Positions 34,856 through 44,631 of a stretch of 64,000 bases of DNA are shown piece by piece (the stretch's first letter is position 1; each line of letters opens with the position of its first letter). The notes under the pieces are model-generated. The model made no database searches. It was not told where the DNA came from and was given only the letters and a program-made list of their open reading frames with translations. A program made the translations under genes and the position numbers. This DNA comes from CALDSL01 sp039810245 (GTDB taxonomy: Bacteria > Chloroflexota > Anaerolineae > Anaerolineales > Anaerolineaceae), in contig JBDHWQ010000006.1 of NCBI GenBank assembly GCA_039810245.1, positions 108,119 to 172,118 of the forward strand. The letters are read 5' to 3'.

Positions 34856-35101
34856 ATGGATTCTGGTATGATCGGCAAGATCGAAAAGGCCAAGCGGTAT
34901 GCTCAACAGCGTGATCGTATCCACTTCCAGTCTTTTTCGGTAACGATGGATGGAGAAAATAACCCCCATACTGTGCAGTACGCGAATGGGGAATGGAACT
35001 GCGACTGTGATTTTTTCCGCACCCGCGGGCGCTGCGCGCACACGATGGCGGTGGAGATGATTTTGGAAGGCATGATTACCCAGCCGGAAGCGACGGCCTG
35101 A
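34856..35101 (+). CDS. Small SWIM zinc-finger protein
   Basis: The 81-residue protein starts at ATG 34856 with AAAGGAG 7 bases upstream. It contains a SWIM-type Cx1C...CxH motif (WNCDCDFFRTRGRCAHTMA), which binds one zinc and is found in nucleic-acid-associated or protein-interaction modules. The protein is essentially just the SWIM unit plus a beta-hairpin (FSVTMDGENNPHTVQYANG). Expression may depend on read-through of the upstream terminator. A terminator follows. Confidence 0.85.
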   Translation: MDSGMIGKIEKAKRYAQQRDRIHFQSFSVTMDGENNPHTVQYANGEWNCDCDFFRTRGRCAHTMAVEMILEGMITQPEATA

Positions 35102-35134
35102 CGGCTTTGCTGGTAGGATAAGCGATAGCAGATG

Positions 35135-35170
35135 CGAGCCCCCGGCAGAATGCCCGGGGGCTCGTTATTT
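35135..35170 (+). terminator. Rho-independent terminator after the SWIM gene
   Basis: An 11-bp stem CGAGCCCCCGG (35135-35145) / CCGGGGGCTCG (35154-35164), loop CAGAATGC, followed by TTATTT. Confidence 0.85.
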
Positions 35171-35196
35171 GGGGCGCAAGAAAGGAGAGAGCACGC

Positions 35197-35835
35197 ATGC
35201 AAAAACTGGATGACGCGCTGCGAGCGGACGAACGCGCGCAGTTGGCGGGGCTGGATACACCGTTTCGGGTGCAAGGGCTATTGGACCAGATTACTTATAA
35301 TGGTGAAAACCGCAACCGCAGCCCGCTGGGCGTGCTGCGTGAGCGCCAGGGCCACTGCCTGGATGGCGGGTTGTTGGGGGCTGCGCTGCTGCGCCGCCTG
35401 GGTTATGCGCCGCTGGTGATGGAGCTGTGGCCGGAGCCGGGCCTGGATGATGACCACGTGCTGGCTGTCTACCGGCTTGACGGGCATTGGGGCGCGGTGG
35501 CAAAGTCGAACTACGCCAACCTGCGCTTCCGCGAACCGGTGTTCCGCACCCTGCGCGAGCTGGTGATGTCGTATTTTGAAGATTTCTTCAACTCGGACGG
35601 GCAGAAAACGCTGCGCAGCTTCAGCTTGCCGCTCAACCTGGCACGCTATGATGCTCGCGGTTGGGAAACCGAGGAAAGCGCGGTAGACCAGATCGAAAAA
35701 TACCTGCATGGCATGCGCCGCTATCCTGTGCTGACCGCGCGCCAGGTGGCCAACCTTTCGCCAGTGGATGAACGCGCCCTGCGGGCCGGCATGGTGGGCA
35801 CCGACCCGCAGGGGTTATTCCAAAAGCAAGTCTAA
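35197..35835 (+). CDS. Transglutaminase-like cysteine protein
   Basis: The 212-residue protein has a probable thiol-hydrolase core. The Cys is in ERQGHCLDGGLLGAALLRRLGY, at the N-terminus of a helix as in transglutaminase/arylamine acetyltransferase folds. A His lies in DDDHVLAVYRLDGHWGAVAKSNY, with a possible third polar residue in the same strand. AAAGGAG is upstream. The C-terminal ~90 residues are helical and not recognised. Substrate is unknown; these proteins often cleave or modify peptide amides. Confidence 0.72.
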   Translation: MQKLDDALRADERAQLAGLDTPFRVQGLLDQITYNGENRNRSPLGVLRERQGHCLDGGLLGAALLRRLGYAPLVMELWPEPGLDDDHVLAVYRLDGHWGAVAKSNYANLRFREPVFRTLRELVMSYFEDFFNSDGQKTLRSFSLPLNLARYDARGWETEESAVDQIEKYLHGMRRYPVLTARQVANLSPVDERALRAGMVGTDPQGLFQKQV

Positions 35836-35848
35836 GCGCGCGGCGCTT

Positions 35849-36622
35849 CTACGTTAGCGCGCTTTCCTGGTAGGTGGGGATCTCGGCGTGGTAGGTGGTG
35901 AACCAGCCGAACGACAGGCGCGCGCCAGGGATAGTGAAGCGGCAGGCGCGCTCGATCTCGTCTTTCACCTGGTTGTACTCGCGCGCGCCGGGGGCGTAAA
36001 TGGTGAACTCCACCAGCGCCAGCGGGCGCGGCCAGGCGCGGGCATCGCTGGCAAGAGCTTCTACCGTGCGGCGCAGATCACCCGGCCAGTCGGCGCCGGG
36101 CTGCGGGCTGTAATACACGCAGGCGTTAGCCACCAGCGCGGTTTCTGTTTCGGCAATCAAGTAGCGCGGCGTGCGCCGGCGCACCAGCGGGGCATCCGGC
36201 GGGCGCAGCAGAATCGGCTGGCCGCTGCCCATATCGACAGCTTCCACGCTGGTCACCTGGCTATCTACCGGAGCGCGGGTGACCGGTTCCATGTATTCGA
36301 AACCCCAGTCGTTGGCGATGGCGGCCAGCAGCGGCAGCACGTCTTCGGGGTTGGCGGCGCGCGCGGCGGCTTCCAGCAGGTCTTCTTCCTCGTAGCCAAA
36401 CAGCCCGTTGGGTCGCACCTGACCTTCGAGGAACTCGGCCAGGATGCGCAGCGCCTGGTTGCCAAACAGACGTTCCATTAACTCGGGGCGCGCCATGAGC
36501 AACTGGCGCAGGCGGCCCAACTCGGCGTCTTGCCCATCCAGTGGGATGGGACGGTACTCAACATCAACCTCAAACGAAAAGCGAATGCGTTTGCGCAATA
36601 CAGGCAGTGGTTTACGGTTCAT
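35849..36622 (-). CDS. Uncharacterised protein (257 residues)
   Basis: The start at ATG 36622 is supported by AGGAGG 6 bases upstream. The soluble protein opens with a basic strand (RKPLPVLRKRIRFSFEVDVEYRP). A helical region (residues ~25-90) and a mixed alpha/beta C-terminus (ALVEFTIYAPGAREYNQVKDEIERAC) follow. No catalytic motif, signal or membrane segment is seen, and I do not recognise the family. It converges on the transglutaminase-like gene 13 bases away without an obvious terminator. Confidence 0.75.
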   Translation of the reverse strand: MNRKPLPVLRKRIRFSFEVDVEYRPIPLDGQDAELGRLRQLLMARPELMERLFGNQALRILAEFLEGQVRPNGLFGYEEEDLLEAAARAANPEDVLPLLAAIANDWGFEYMEPVTRAPVDSQVTSVEAVDMGSGQPILLRPPDAPLVRRRTPRYLIAETETALVANACVYYSPQPGADWPGDLRRTVEALASDARAWPRPLALVEFTIYAPGAREYNQVKDEIERACRFTIPGARLSFGWFTTYHAEIPTYQESALT

Positions 36623-36849
36623 GATCCCTCCTGCGGCCAATAGCGGTCAACGGATTATTCCCACGGGTAGCACGGATAAACGTTTCCGGTCAGGCTGCGC
36701 CCAAAACGCGATGATTGGATTGGGCTTTCATGAATGCGGTTGGATGTGATTTGTGTGTATTTCCCCGCTTGATCCCCTTATTGTGTTGGTTTGCGCCCAC
36801 CGGGCATTGCCTGGTGGAGTTGATTCGGGCTCAGCCCAACCGGTAAAAA

Positions 36850-37641
36850 CTATTCCGCTTCGGCTACGATGAACAGGCGGCCCCAAAAGCTATCGCCATT
36901 TTGCGCAATACAGGTTTGCAGCACCAGCGGGTAGCTGCCGGTGTAGTAACGGTTGAAAACGTCCCCGGCGCTCATATACGCGCCGCTGTTCAGCTCGACA
37001 AAATCACTCACCGGGCTGCGTGGATCCATCGCCTGGAACCCTTCAGCGGCGCTGACGCGGAAGTTGCGCACGCTGCCATCACCATAGACGAGCTGGATTT
37101 GCTGGCCGGGCTGGATGGATGAAAAATCGCGCCCGGCGCGGGTATTATGCGCCAGCAAACCCACCACGCCATGCTGCGCGGCGGCAGAAAATAAAGTGGC
37201 CCGGTTTTCTTCCTGGGTGACCCAATTGTTATCCCCCGCGGGCTGCTGGTCGACCGTGAGAGCGATAACACCCTTCACGAACACGCCTGCCAAAGCCTGC
37301 GACCCACCGGTTGGAGCGATGGCGGCCAGAAACTGGTTGAGGTCATTGACGTAAGGCGGCTTGACGTAGACCGGCTCGACCACCGTGCCCGGGCCGGGGT
37401 CCTGCGCCGGGGCCGGTACGAAAACCTCTTCCGCGGGGGCGGCGGGCGGCGCTTCCGGCGCGGCTGCGGGCTGCGGCTCGGTAGTGACTTGCAGCGACTC
37501 GGCCACCTGATCGGCGGGCTGTGAGCGCACGGCCGGCGCAGTGGGCAAGGAAACCGCGGAAACCGAAGTAACCATCCATAGGACAAGCAGGATAGAAACG
37601 CCGGTAGACGCAAAAATTATGCCTGGGGTGGGTCGCCGCAT
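36850..37641 (-). CDS. Membrane-anchored protein with sortase-like C-terminal domain
   Basis: The 263-residue protein has an N-terminal membrane segment (about residues 7-28) and a Pro/Ala/Glu-rich spacer to residue ~95. The C-terminal domain resembles class E/D sortases: His165 in LLAHNTRAGRDF, the GQQIQLVYGDGSVRNFRV strand pair, Cys244 in LVLQTCIAQ and Arg255 in GRLFIVAEAE. These match the His/Cys/Arg sortase triad. Either a housekeeping sortase that links surface proteins or a catalytic relative is possible. No sorting-signal substrate is seen in the window. The start at 37641 agrees with the promoter position. Confidence 0.7.
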   Translation of the reverse strand: MRRPTPGIIFASTGVSILLVLWMVTSVSAVSLPTAPAVRSQPADQVAESLQVTTEPQPAAAPEAPPAAPAEEVFVPAPAQDPGPGTVVEPVYVKPPYVNDLNQFLAAIAPTGGSQALAGVFVKGVIALTVDQQPAGDNNWVTQEENRATLFSAAAQHGVVGLLAHNTRAGRDFSSIQPGQQIQLVYGDGSVRNFRVSAAEGFQAMDPRSPVSDFVELNSGAYMSAGDVFNRYYTGSYPLVLQTCIAQNGDSFWGRLFIVAEAE

Positions 37642-38020
37642 AAAAACGTACCTTAGAAGGAGCAGCCGGCCTGTGACCGGCAAAGATTGATTTGCTGGAT
37701 AGAACATATGTATTGTAGAACATTATTTCAATTAATGCAAGAAACAATCGAGGCAGTTTTTGGAAGAAACAGCGTACATCGTTGTCATCTTGATATTTCG
37801 GGTAAATTTGGTAAGATAACAAGACAAGGTCGTGGGACCTGCCTGACGTGGGGGTGATTGGTCTCACCGGATATTCCATCTCAAACAGGAGGTATGCGAA
37901 ACCAAAGTTGCTGCCCGGTATACCCGTGCTCTGGCTGGCCTTCTCCCCCCGCATCGCGCTCTGTCAGCGAAATATCCGTTTGTCTATTCATAACCGGTTC
38001 CCTTTTACAGGAGTAACGTG
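37642..38020. other. Divergent intergenic region between sortase-like and 5'-nucleotidase genes
   Basis: It holds the minus-strand promoter at 37712-37740 and about 280 bases with no firm gene. AGGAGG followed one base later by an ATG at 37894 opens a 40-codon frame ending at 38016. The RBS spacing is too short and the Cys/Pro/Ser-rich product looks non-native. No riboswitch could be assigned. Confidence 0.5.
37712..37740 (-). promoter_or_regulatory. Promoter of the sortase-like gene
   Basis: On the minus strand TTGCAT (37740-37735), 17 bases, TACAAT (37717-37712). The predicted start near 37705 lies downstream of an alternative ATG at 37707, supporting translation from 37641. Confidence 0.65.
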
Positions 38021-39694
38021 ATGCGTTTGCGAAAGTTGTTCCTACCCGTGTCGATTCTGCTCGTGCTGGCGCTGTTCCTTTCGGCGTATACTCCGGCGCA
38101 GGCCCACAAGCAGAAGCTGGTGAATATGCAGATCTTGGCGATTAACGACTTTCACGGCAACCTGGAACCGCCCAGCGGTTCCTCGGGCCGCATCGGCACC
38201 ACCGATGCCGGCGGCGTAGAATACCTGGCAACCCATATCCAAAACCTGCGCAAACAAAACCGCAATACCGTGGTGGTTTCGGCCGGCGACCTGATCGGCG
38301 CGAGCCCGCTGCTCTCAGCCCTGTTCCACGATGAGCCCACCATCGAGGCTTTCAACAAGATCGGGCTGGATTACAACGCGGTGGGCAACCACGAATTTGA
38401 CGAAGGCATTGATGAACTGCTGCGCATGCAGCGCGGCGGCTGCCACCCGGTGGACGGCTGCCAGGATGGCGACGGCTTCCGCGGGGCGAACTTCCGCTTC
38501 CTGGCCGCAAACGTGACCTACAAAGACAGCGGCCGCACCATCTTCCCGCCTTACCGCATTGAGTATTTCCAGGGCACCAAAGTGGCCTTCATTGGCATGA
38601 CCCTCGAAGGCACGCCCAGCATCGTTACCCCCTCGGGCATCTCCAACCTCAACTTCGCGGATGAGGCCGATACGGTAAACCGCCTGATACCGCACCTGCA
38701 GCGGCGCGGCGTGAAAACCATCGTGGTATTAATCCACGAAGGCGGCGCGCAGGTTCCCAGCGGCGGGATTAACGAGTGCAATGGCATTTCGGGCGCGATT
38801 GTCGACATCGTCAACCGTACCAGCGACGAGGTTGACCTGTTCATCAGCGGCCACACGCACAACGCCTATAACTGCGTGATTGACGGCCGCCCTGTAACCA
38901 GCGCTTCGTCGTTTGGTCGCCTGGTGACGCAGATCAACATGACCATTGACCCGCGCACCGACCAGCCGACCCAAATCCAGGCCGAAAACCTGATTGTCAC
39001 GCGCGACGTGACCCCGGCCCCGGCGCTGACCAAACTGCTGGACAAATACCGCGCCATCGCCGCTCCGCTGGCCAACCGGATCATCGGCCAGATCACGGCT
39101 ACCATCACGCGCACGGCGAATGCCGCGGGCGAATCGCCGCTGGGGGATGTGATTGCTGACGCGCAGTTGTTTGCTACCACCCCGGCCGAACTGGGCGGCG
39201 CGCAGATCGCCTTTATGAACCCGGGCGGTATCCGTGCCGACCTGGTCTACCCAGCCAGCGGCAGCGAGGGTGACGGCAACGTGACCTACTCGGAAGCCTT
39301 CACGGTGCAGCCGTTTGGCAACAGCCTGGTGACGATGACCCTTACCGGCGCGCAGATCAAGGAAGTGCTGGAACAGCAGTTCAACAACCCGGCCGCCGGG
39401 CAAAACCGCATCCTGCAGGTATCGGAAGGCTTTACCTACACCTGGAGCGCTGCGGCGCCGGCCGGAAGCAAAGTGAGCGACATGATGCTCAACGGCGTGC
39501 CGATCGACCCGAACACCAGCTACCGGGTAACGGTCAACAGCTTCCTGGCGGATGGCGGCGATAACTTTACCGCGCTGCGCCAGGGCACCGACCGGCTGGG
39601 CGGCGCGGTGGATACCGACGCGCTGACGGATTACTTCGCGGCGAATTCCCCCGTGGCCCCCGGCCCGGTGGACCGCATCCAGATGGTTCCCTAA
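38021..39694 (+). CDS. Exported 5'-nucleotidase / UDP-sugar hydrolase-type metallophosphatase
   Basis: The ~557-residue protein starts at ATG 38021 with AGGAG 7 bases upstream; a GTG immediately before is less likely. It has a signal peptide (RKLFLPVSILLVLALFLSAYTPAQA) and an N-terminal calcineurin-like phosphoesterase domain. Metal motifs are NDFHGNLEP, GDLIGASPLLS, GNHEFDEG and SGHTHNAYN. The C-terminal 5'-nucleotidase domain has NPGGIRADL and FLADGGDNF. It would dephosphorylate nucleotides outside the cell to scavenge nucleosides and phosphate. Confidence 0.94.
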   Translation: MRLRKLFLPVSILLVLALFLSAYTPAQAHKQKLVNMQILAINDFHGNLEPPSGSSGRIGTTDAGGVEYLATHIQNLRKQNRNTVVVSAGDLIGASPLLSALFHDEPTIEAFNKIGLDYNAVGNHEFDEGIDELLRMQRGGCHPVDGCQDGDGFRGANFRFLAANVTYKDSGRTIFPPYRIEYFQGTKVAFIGMTLEGTPSIVTPSGISNLNFADEADTVNRLIPHLQRRGVKTIVVLIHEGGAQVPSGGINECNGISGAIVDIVNRTSDEVDLFISGHTHNAYNCVIDGRPVTSASSFGRLVTQINMTIDPRTDQPTQIQAENLIVTRDVTPAPALTKLLDKYRAIAAPLANRIIGQITATITRTANAAGESPLGDVIADAQLFATTPAELGGAQIAFMNPGGIRADLVYPASGSEGDGNVTYSEAFTVQPFGNSLVTMTLTGAQIKEVLEQQFNNPAAGQNRILQVSEGFTYTWSAAAPAGSKVSDMMLNGVPIDPNTSYRVTVNSFLADGGDNFTALRQGTDRLGGAVDTDALTDYFAANSPVAPGPVDRIQMVP

Positions 39695-39712
39695 AGCCAG
39701 TTCTACAGCAAA

Positions 39713-39745
39713 AAATACCGGGCGCAGATGTTGCGCCCGGTATTT
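39713..39745. terminator. Bidirectional terminator
   Basis: A 14-bp stem AAATACCGGGCGCA / TGCGCCCGGTATTT with loop GATGT, between the convergent 5'-nucleotidase and ROK genes. Confidence 0.85.
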
Positions 39746-39761
39746 ATGTCCCTGCGGAACA

Positions 39762-40955
39762 TCAGGCCATCGAGCGCAGGACGGTAAAATCGGAAGTCAG
39801 GTGCAGCACGTTGGTGATGGCGCCCATGACAGCAGCGCGGCGGCCGAGGGTGGACGCAACCACTTTCACCTCTACCGGGAGTATTCTGGCGGCGCGCTCG
39901 CGGATCAGCGTTTCCAGCGGGGCAGGCTGCAAGGCCAGGTCGCCGCCGAGGATAATCACGTTGGGGTCGAAGGTGACGCCCAACGCCACCACGCACATGG
40001 CCAGGTAATCGGCGGTTTCATCCAACACATTGGCGGCCCAATCTTCCCCCGCGGCATAGGCTTCAAAGATATCCGCGAGACCCAACGGTTGTGAGACACG
40101 CGCAGAACCTTTGGCGGCCAGTTTTTCGCGCGCGCGGCGCAGCAGGGCGGTGGTTGAGGCCAGTTCTTCCAGCGCGCCAAAGCTCCGGCCGTTGAACTGC
40201 GGGAAGACCGGTCCGGGCGGCAGGTGCCCGACTTCACCGGCCGCCTGATGCGCACCGCGGTAGATGGCTCCATCCACCACCATGCCGGCGCCGATGCCGG
40301 TGCCAACGGTGAGCAGGGCCAGTGTGTCAACGTTCTGCTGCGGGCCAAACCACAGCTCGCCCAGGGCAGACAGGTTGACGTCATTTTCTACGATCACAGG
40401 CAGCGCGAAGCGCTCACTGAGCAGCTTGCGCAGGGGCACGTCATGCCAGTCGAGGCTGGGAGCCCAGCGCACCACGCCCTGGGCATAATCGGTGATGCCG
40501 GGCGCGCCCACACCGATGCCGCGGATGGTGAGGCCGGTGCGCTGCGCGTCATCCAGCAGGTGAGCGATCAGGCCCACCAGCGCATCATAACAGGCGGCAT
40601 TGTCTTTACCGGGATGGGGCAGCGTACTTTCGTGCAGCACCTCACCCGCCAGGTCGGCGGCAGCGCCGTAAAAAGCAGCGCCACCCAGATCGACCCCCAG
40701 CATCACCTGGCCGCGAGAGTTGAATTCGAGCAGCGAGCGCCGCCGGCCGCCGCTCCACTCGGTGACGCCCATGGGACGCACCAGGCCTTCTTCCACCAGC
40801 TCGTCAATGATGCGCATGACGGTGGGCAGGCTCACATGCAGTTTTTGCGCGATCAGCGAGCGCGAGACCGGGCTGTGGCGGCGGATAAAGTCGAGGATGG
40901 CAGAGCGGTTGATGGTACGCATGTCCGATGGCGTGATGGTGCGCATGTGTTTCAT
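39762..40955 (-). CDS. ROK-family transcriptional regulator (NagC/XylR-like)
   Basis: The 397-residue protein starts at ATG 40955, with GAGGAG 6 bases upstream. Residues ~1-75 form a winged helix-turn-helix (RSLIAQKLHVSLPTVMRIIDELVEEG). The rest is a ROK sugar-kinase-like domain with GVDLGGAAFYGAAADLAG, VIVENDVNLSALGE and VGTGIGAGMVVDG. The usual ROK zinc cluster (GH...CxCGxxGC) is missing: GEVGHLPPGPVFPQFNG has the His but no cysteines. It likely binds a sugar or sugar phosphate as effector; its target operon is not evident. Confidence 0.92.
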   Translation of the reverse strand: MKHMRTITPSDMRTINRSAILDFIRRHSPVSRSLIAQKLHVSLPTVMRIIDELVEEGLVRPMGVTEWSGGRRRSLLEFNSRGQVMLGVDLGGAAFYGAAADLAGEVLHESTLPHPGKDNAACYDALVGLIAHLLDDAQRTGLTIRGIGVGAPGITDYAQGVVRWAPSLDWHDVPLRKLLSERFALPVIVENDVNLSALGELWFGPQQNVDTLALLTVGTGIGAGMVVDGAIYRGAHQAAGEVGHLPPGPVFPQFNGRSFGALEELASTTALLRRAREKLAAKGSARVSQPLGLADIFEAYAAGEDWAANVLDETADYLAMCVVALGVTFDPNVIILGGDLALQPAPLETLIRERAARILPVEVKVVASTLGRRAAVMGAITNVLHLTSDFTVLRSMA

Positions 40956-41015
40956 GCTCATCTCCTCGCAGTGAAGGGCTTGTATGAACAAGTGCCATGG
41001 AACCGGTTTGTTTAA

Positions 41016-41043
41016 AGTATAGCAACCTTGCGCGTATTGGCAA
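41016..41043 (-). promoter_or_regulatory. Promoter of the ROK regulator
   Basis: On the minus strand TTGCCA (41043-41038), 16 bases, TATACT (41021-41016). Just downstream lie small palindromes (TTTAAA, AACCGGTT) that could serve autoregulation. Confidence 0.55.
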
Positions 41044-41087
41044 GCGGGTGATTTGAGCGTGAATCGCGGTATGGGTTTTGCCGGGGC

Positions 41088-41711
41088 TTATTCTTGCGTG
41101 GGCAGGCCGAAGATTTCCTGCAGCAGCGGGCGCGTCCTGGCGACCGCTCGACCGCGGTGGCTGATACGGTTCTTCTCGCCTTCGGGCAGCTCGGCCATGG
41201 TCAGGCCGCGCGTGGTGAGCAGGAAGATCGGATCGTAGCCAAAGCCGCCGCCGCCGCGCTCTTGCGGTGAGATTTCACCCTCAACGTTGCCTTCGCGGAA
41301 ATAGATTTCACCGCCGGGCAGGGCTAACGCCACACAGCACACAAAGCGCGCGCGCCACGGCCGCGGCGCGCCGCCGGCGGCCAGGTTTTGCAGCAGCAGT
41401 TGGCGGCGGTCGGCATCGCTGGCGCCGGGGCGGGGCACGTAACGCGCGGAGTGCAGCCCGGGCGCGCCGTCCAGGGCTTCCACTTCCAGCCCGGAGTCAT
41501 CCGCCAGGGTGACCAGGCCGCTGGCGTGGCAGTAGGCGCGGGCCTTGAGCGCGGCATTCTGCGCATAGGTGCTGCCGGTCTCTTCGACGTCCAGGCGGAT
41601 GCCCAGATCGGCGGGGAGCAGCAATTGGATGGGCAAATCATCGAGCAGCGCGCCAATTTCAACCAGTTTGCCCGGGTTGGTGCTGGCGATGAGCAATTTG
41701 TGTTCGGCCAT
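41088..41711 (-). CDS. rdgB: Non-canonical purine NTP pyrophosphatase (RdgB/HAM1)
   Basis: The 207-residue protein is a standard-length Ham1-like enzyme. It shows LLIASTNPGKLVEI, VTLADDSGLEVEALDGAPGLHSARY (catalytic Asp), GGFGYDPIF and KNRISHRGRA. It hydrolyses dITP, ITP and XTP to monophosphates, keeping deaminated purines out of nucleic acids. No RBS is evident before the ATG, which may mean a short or leaderless transcript. It is divergent from the YceD gene. Confidence 0.94.
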   Translation of the reverse strand: MAEHKLLIASTNPGKLVEIGALLDDLPIQLLLPADLGIRLDVEETGSTYAQNAALKARAYCHASGLVTLADDSGLEVEALDGAPGLHSARYVPRPGASDADRRQLLLQNLAAGGAPRPWRARFVCCVALALPGGEIYFREGNVEGEISPQERGGGGFGYDPIFLLTTRGLTMAELPEGEKNRISHRGRAVARTRPLLQEIFGLPTQE

Positions 41712-41744
41712 TTTTTAGATTATTCTCATATTAATCAGAGTAAG

Positions 41745-41773
41745 TTGACTTGCTTAACTGCCTATGCTATAAT
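41745..41773 (+). promoter_or_regulatory. Near-consensus promoter of the YceD-sigma factor operon
   Basis: TTGACT (41745-41750), 17 bases, TATAAT (41768-41773). Predicted start about 41780, some 20-35 bases before the first codon. Confidence 0.8.
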
Positions 41774-41801
41774 CTCGTAGGGATTATATCTTAGTTAAGT
41801 A

Positions 41802-42290
41802 GTGTTAATTGCATTGAGCACACGTAACCCTTTGCGTTTTAACGTTGGTTTTCTGATCAATCAGCCTGTCGGTACGAGCCGGGAGTTTCTCTTTGACTTC
41901 CCCGCGATCCAGCTTCATCCTGACCTTGACGTACGTGATCTGCATGGAACGGTGCGAGCCAGCAAAACCGCTCAGGGCATTTTTCTTCAATCCAGTTTTG
42001 ACGGAATTGTGACCAGTGAATGTGTGCGCTGCCTGACGGAGTTCGACCAGCGGCTGCACACCAATTTTGAAGAATTGTTCGCATTCGGCGAGCGCTCGGT
42101 CTCTGAATCGGGGCTTGTCTTGCAAGAGGATGCCAATATTGATCTTGAACCCCTTTTGCGAGAATACCTGCTTGTCGAAATACCGATCAGTCCCTTATGC
42201 CGTGAGGATTGTAAGGGTTTGTGTCCTATTTGTGGAGAAGACCTGAACCAGCGCCTGTGCGAGCACGTTCAGCAGGCGCAGAACGAGTAA
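41802..42290 (+). CDS. YceD/DUF177-family protein
   Basis: The protein has up to 162 residues. Family features are LRFNVGFLINQPVGTSREF at the N-terminus, the SECVRCLTEF cysteine pair, and the C-terminal CREDCKGLCPICGEDLNQRLCEH cluster that probably binds zinc. YceD proteins are linked to 23S rRNA synthesis/ribosome assembly and usually precede rpmF (L32). No rpmF follows here; the next gene is the primary sigma factor. The start is uncertain: GTG 41802 or TTG 41814 (the latter closer to family length). No RBS is clear. Confidence 0.85.
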   Translation: MLIALSTRNPLRFNVGFLINQPVGTSREFLFDFPAIQLHPDLDVRDLHGTVRASKTAQGIFLQSSFDGIVTSECVRCLTEFDQRLHTNFEELFAFGERSVSESGLVLQEDANIDLEPLLREYLLVEIPISPLCREDCKGLCPICGEDLNQRLCEHVQQAQNE

Positions 42291-42500
42291 CCGGAGCAAT
42301 TATTTTTCGTATTCCCGCCCTGGTACCCCGGAGCGCCCGATCGTACGGCGCCCGCGGGACCACACCATCCGGTCGTTCCGGCGGGGGGTCGCCGGTGATA
42401 GACAAATGGTGGTTATACCAGAGCATAAAGAGGCCGCCGCCTCACCGCGCGGGAGTCCGAATGATAAGCTGCAACCAGGATTTTCTATAGGAGGGTCCCA

Positions 42501-43679
<1,179 letters not shown>

Positions 43680-43685
43680 ACGAAA

Positions 43686-43716
43686 ACAAGACCGGGCAGT
43701 GGCTGCCCGGTCTTGT
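43686..43716. terminator. Bidirectional terminator after rpoD
   Basis: A 14-bp stem ACAAGACCGGGCAG / CTGCCCGGTCTTGT with loop TGG, between the convergent sigma factor and hydrolase genes. Confidence 0.85.
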
Positions 43717-43729
43717 GATTCTCACGAGG

Positions 43730-44569
43730 TTACCCGCCGCTGGTCTTGCGTGGGGCGGGGGCGTGCGCGTACTGGCGCTGCAGGAACCAACGGTAGCGCT
43801 CGATGGCCGGCAGGCGGCTGGTGAGGAACTGGTTGAGGCCCTGCGCCACCTCGGCGGCCTGTTCCTGGATGAGCATGTGACCGGCGTGAGGGTAGATGCG
43901 CAGCTCGGCGGCGGGCAGGCTACTGGCCAGGAAGTGTGAATAGGCCAGCGGGGCAATACGGTCGTCGCTGCCACAGGCCACCCAGGCTGGAGCCTGGATC
44001 TGCGCCACGAGATCACGCACATCAAAGCTGGAGCATGCGCGCCAGTCGGCCAGCAGCAGGCTGGGACGCAGGTCGCGCATGGTGCGCATCACCGCGGATA
44101 CCAACGCCGGGCTGGTGTGCGGGCTGAAGGCCAGCGTTTCCAGCTTGCGCAGCGCGGCAGATGCCATCACCGGGCTGGAAAGCTCGTGCAGCAGCGCCTG
44201 ATCCACGCCCAGGTAAGCCCCGGTGGAGATGAGGCCGAGGCCGGCCACCTGGCGCGGGTATTTGAGCGCCAGGGTAAGCGCCACCGCGCCGCCCAGCGAG
44301 TGGCCAATGATGACCGATTCGGCCAGCCCGAGGCGGGCGAGGAAGTTGTGGATCTGGTCGGCGTAGGCGGGGATGAACTGCTGCGCCACGCCGCGCGACT
44401 TGCCGTGCCCGGGCAGGTCAACGCTGATGACGCGCTGGCCGGCCAGGCGGCGGATCTCTACCGGCCAGGTGACGTGCGAACCGCCCGCTCCGTGGATGAG
44501 TACCACCGGCGCCAGATCGCTGTTCCCCCCCTCATAAACCGTATAATACAAACCGGCTTCTTCGGGCAT
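43730..44569 (-). CDS. Alpha/beta hydrolase
   Basis: The 279-residue protein is a classic alpha/beta hydrolase: oxyanion-hole LIHGAGGSHVTW, nucleophile IIGHSLGGAVAL, acid in ACGSDDRIAPL and His in YPHAGHMLI. Similar proteins include carboxylesterases, 3-oxoadipate enol-lactonases and haloperoxidase-like enzymes. Substrate cannot be chosen. A minus-strand TATAAT at 44608-44603 lies upstream with TTGACA 19 bases before it. Confidence 0.9.
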   Translation of the reverse strand: MPEEAGLYYTVYEGGNSDLAPVVLIHGAGGSHVTWPVEIRRLAGQRVISVDLPGHGKSRGVAQQFIPAYADQIHNFLARLGLAESVIIGHSLGGAVALTLALKYPRQVAGLGLISTGAYLGVDQALLHELSSPVMASAALRKLETLAFSPHTSPALVSAVMRTMRDLRPSLLLADWRACSSFDVRDLVAQIQAPAWVACGSDDRIAPLAYSHFLASSLPAAELRIYPHAGHMLIQEQAAEVAQGLNQFLTSRLPAIERYRWFLQRQYAHAPAPRKTSGG

Positions 44570-44631
44570 GCAATCTCTTTCGTAGCAGAATATTGATATT
44601 TCATTATAGCAGGAAATACGATGGAAATGTC

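Noticed and set aside
37840..38016. A cyclic-di-GMP or other riboswitch, and a 40-codon ORF at 37894
   Set aside because: No conserved riboswitch core could be matched; the ORF has only one base between RBS and ATG and an implausible composition.
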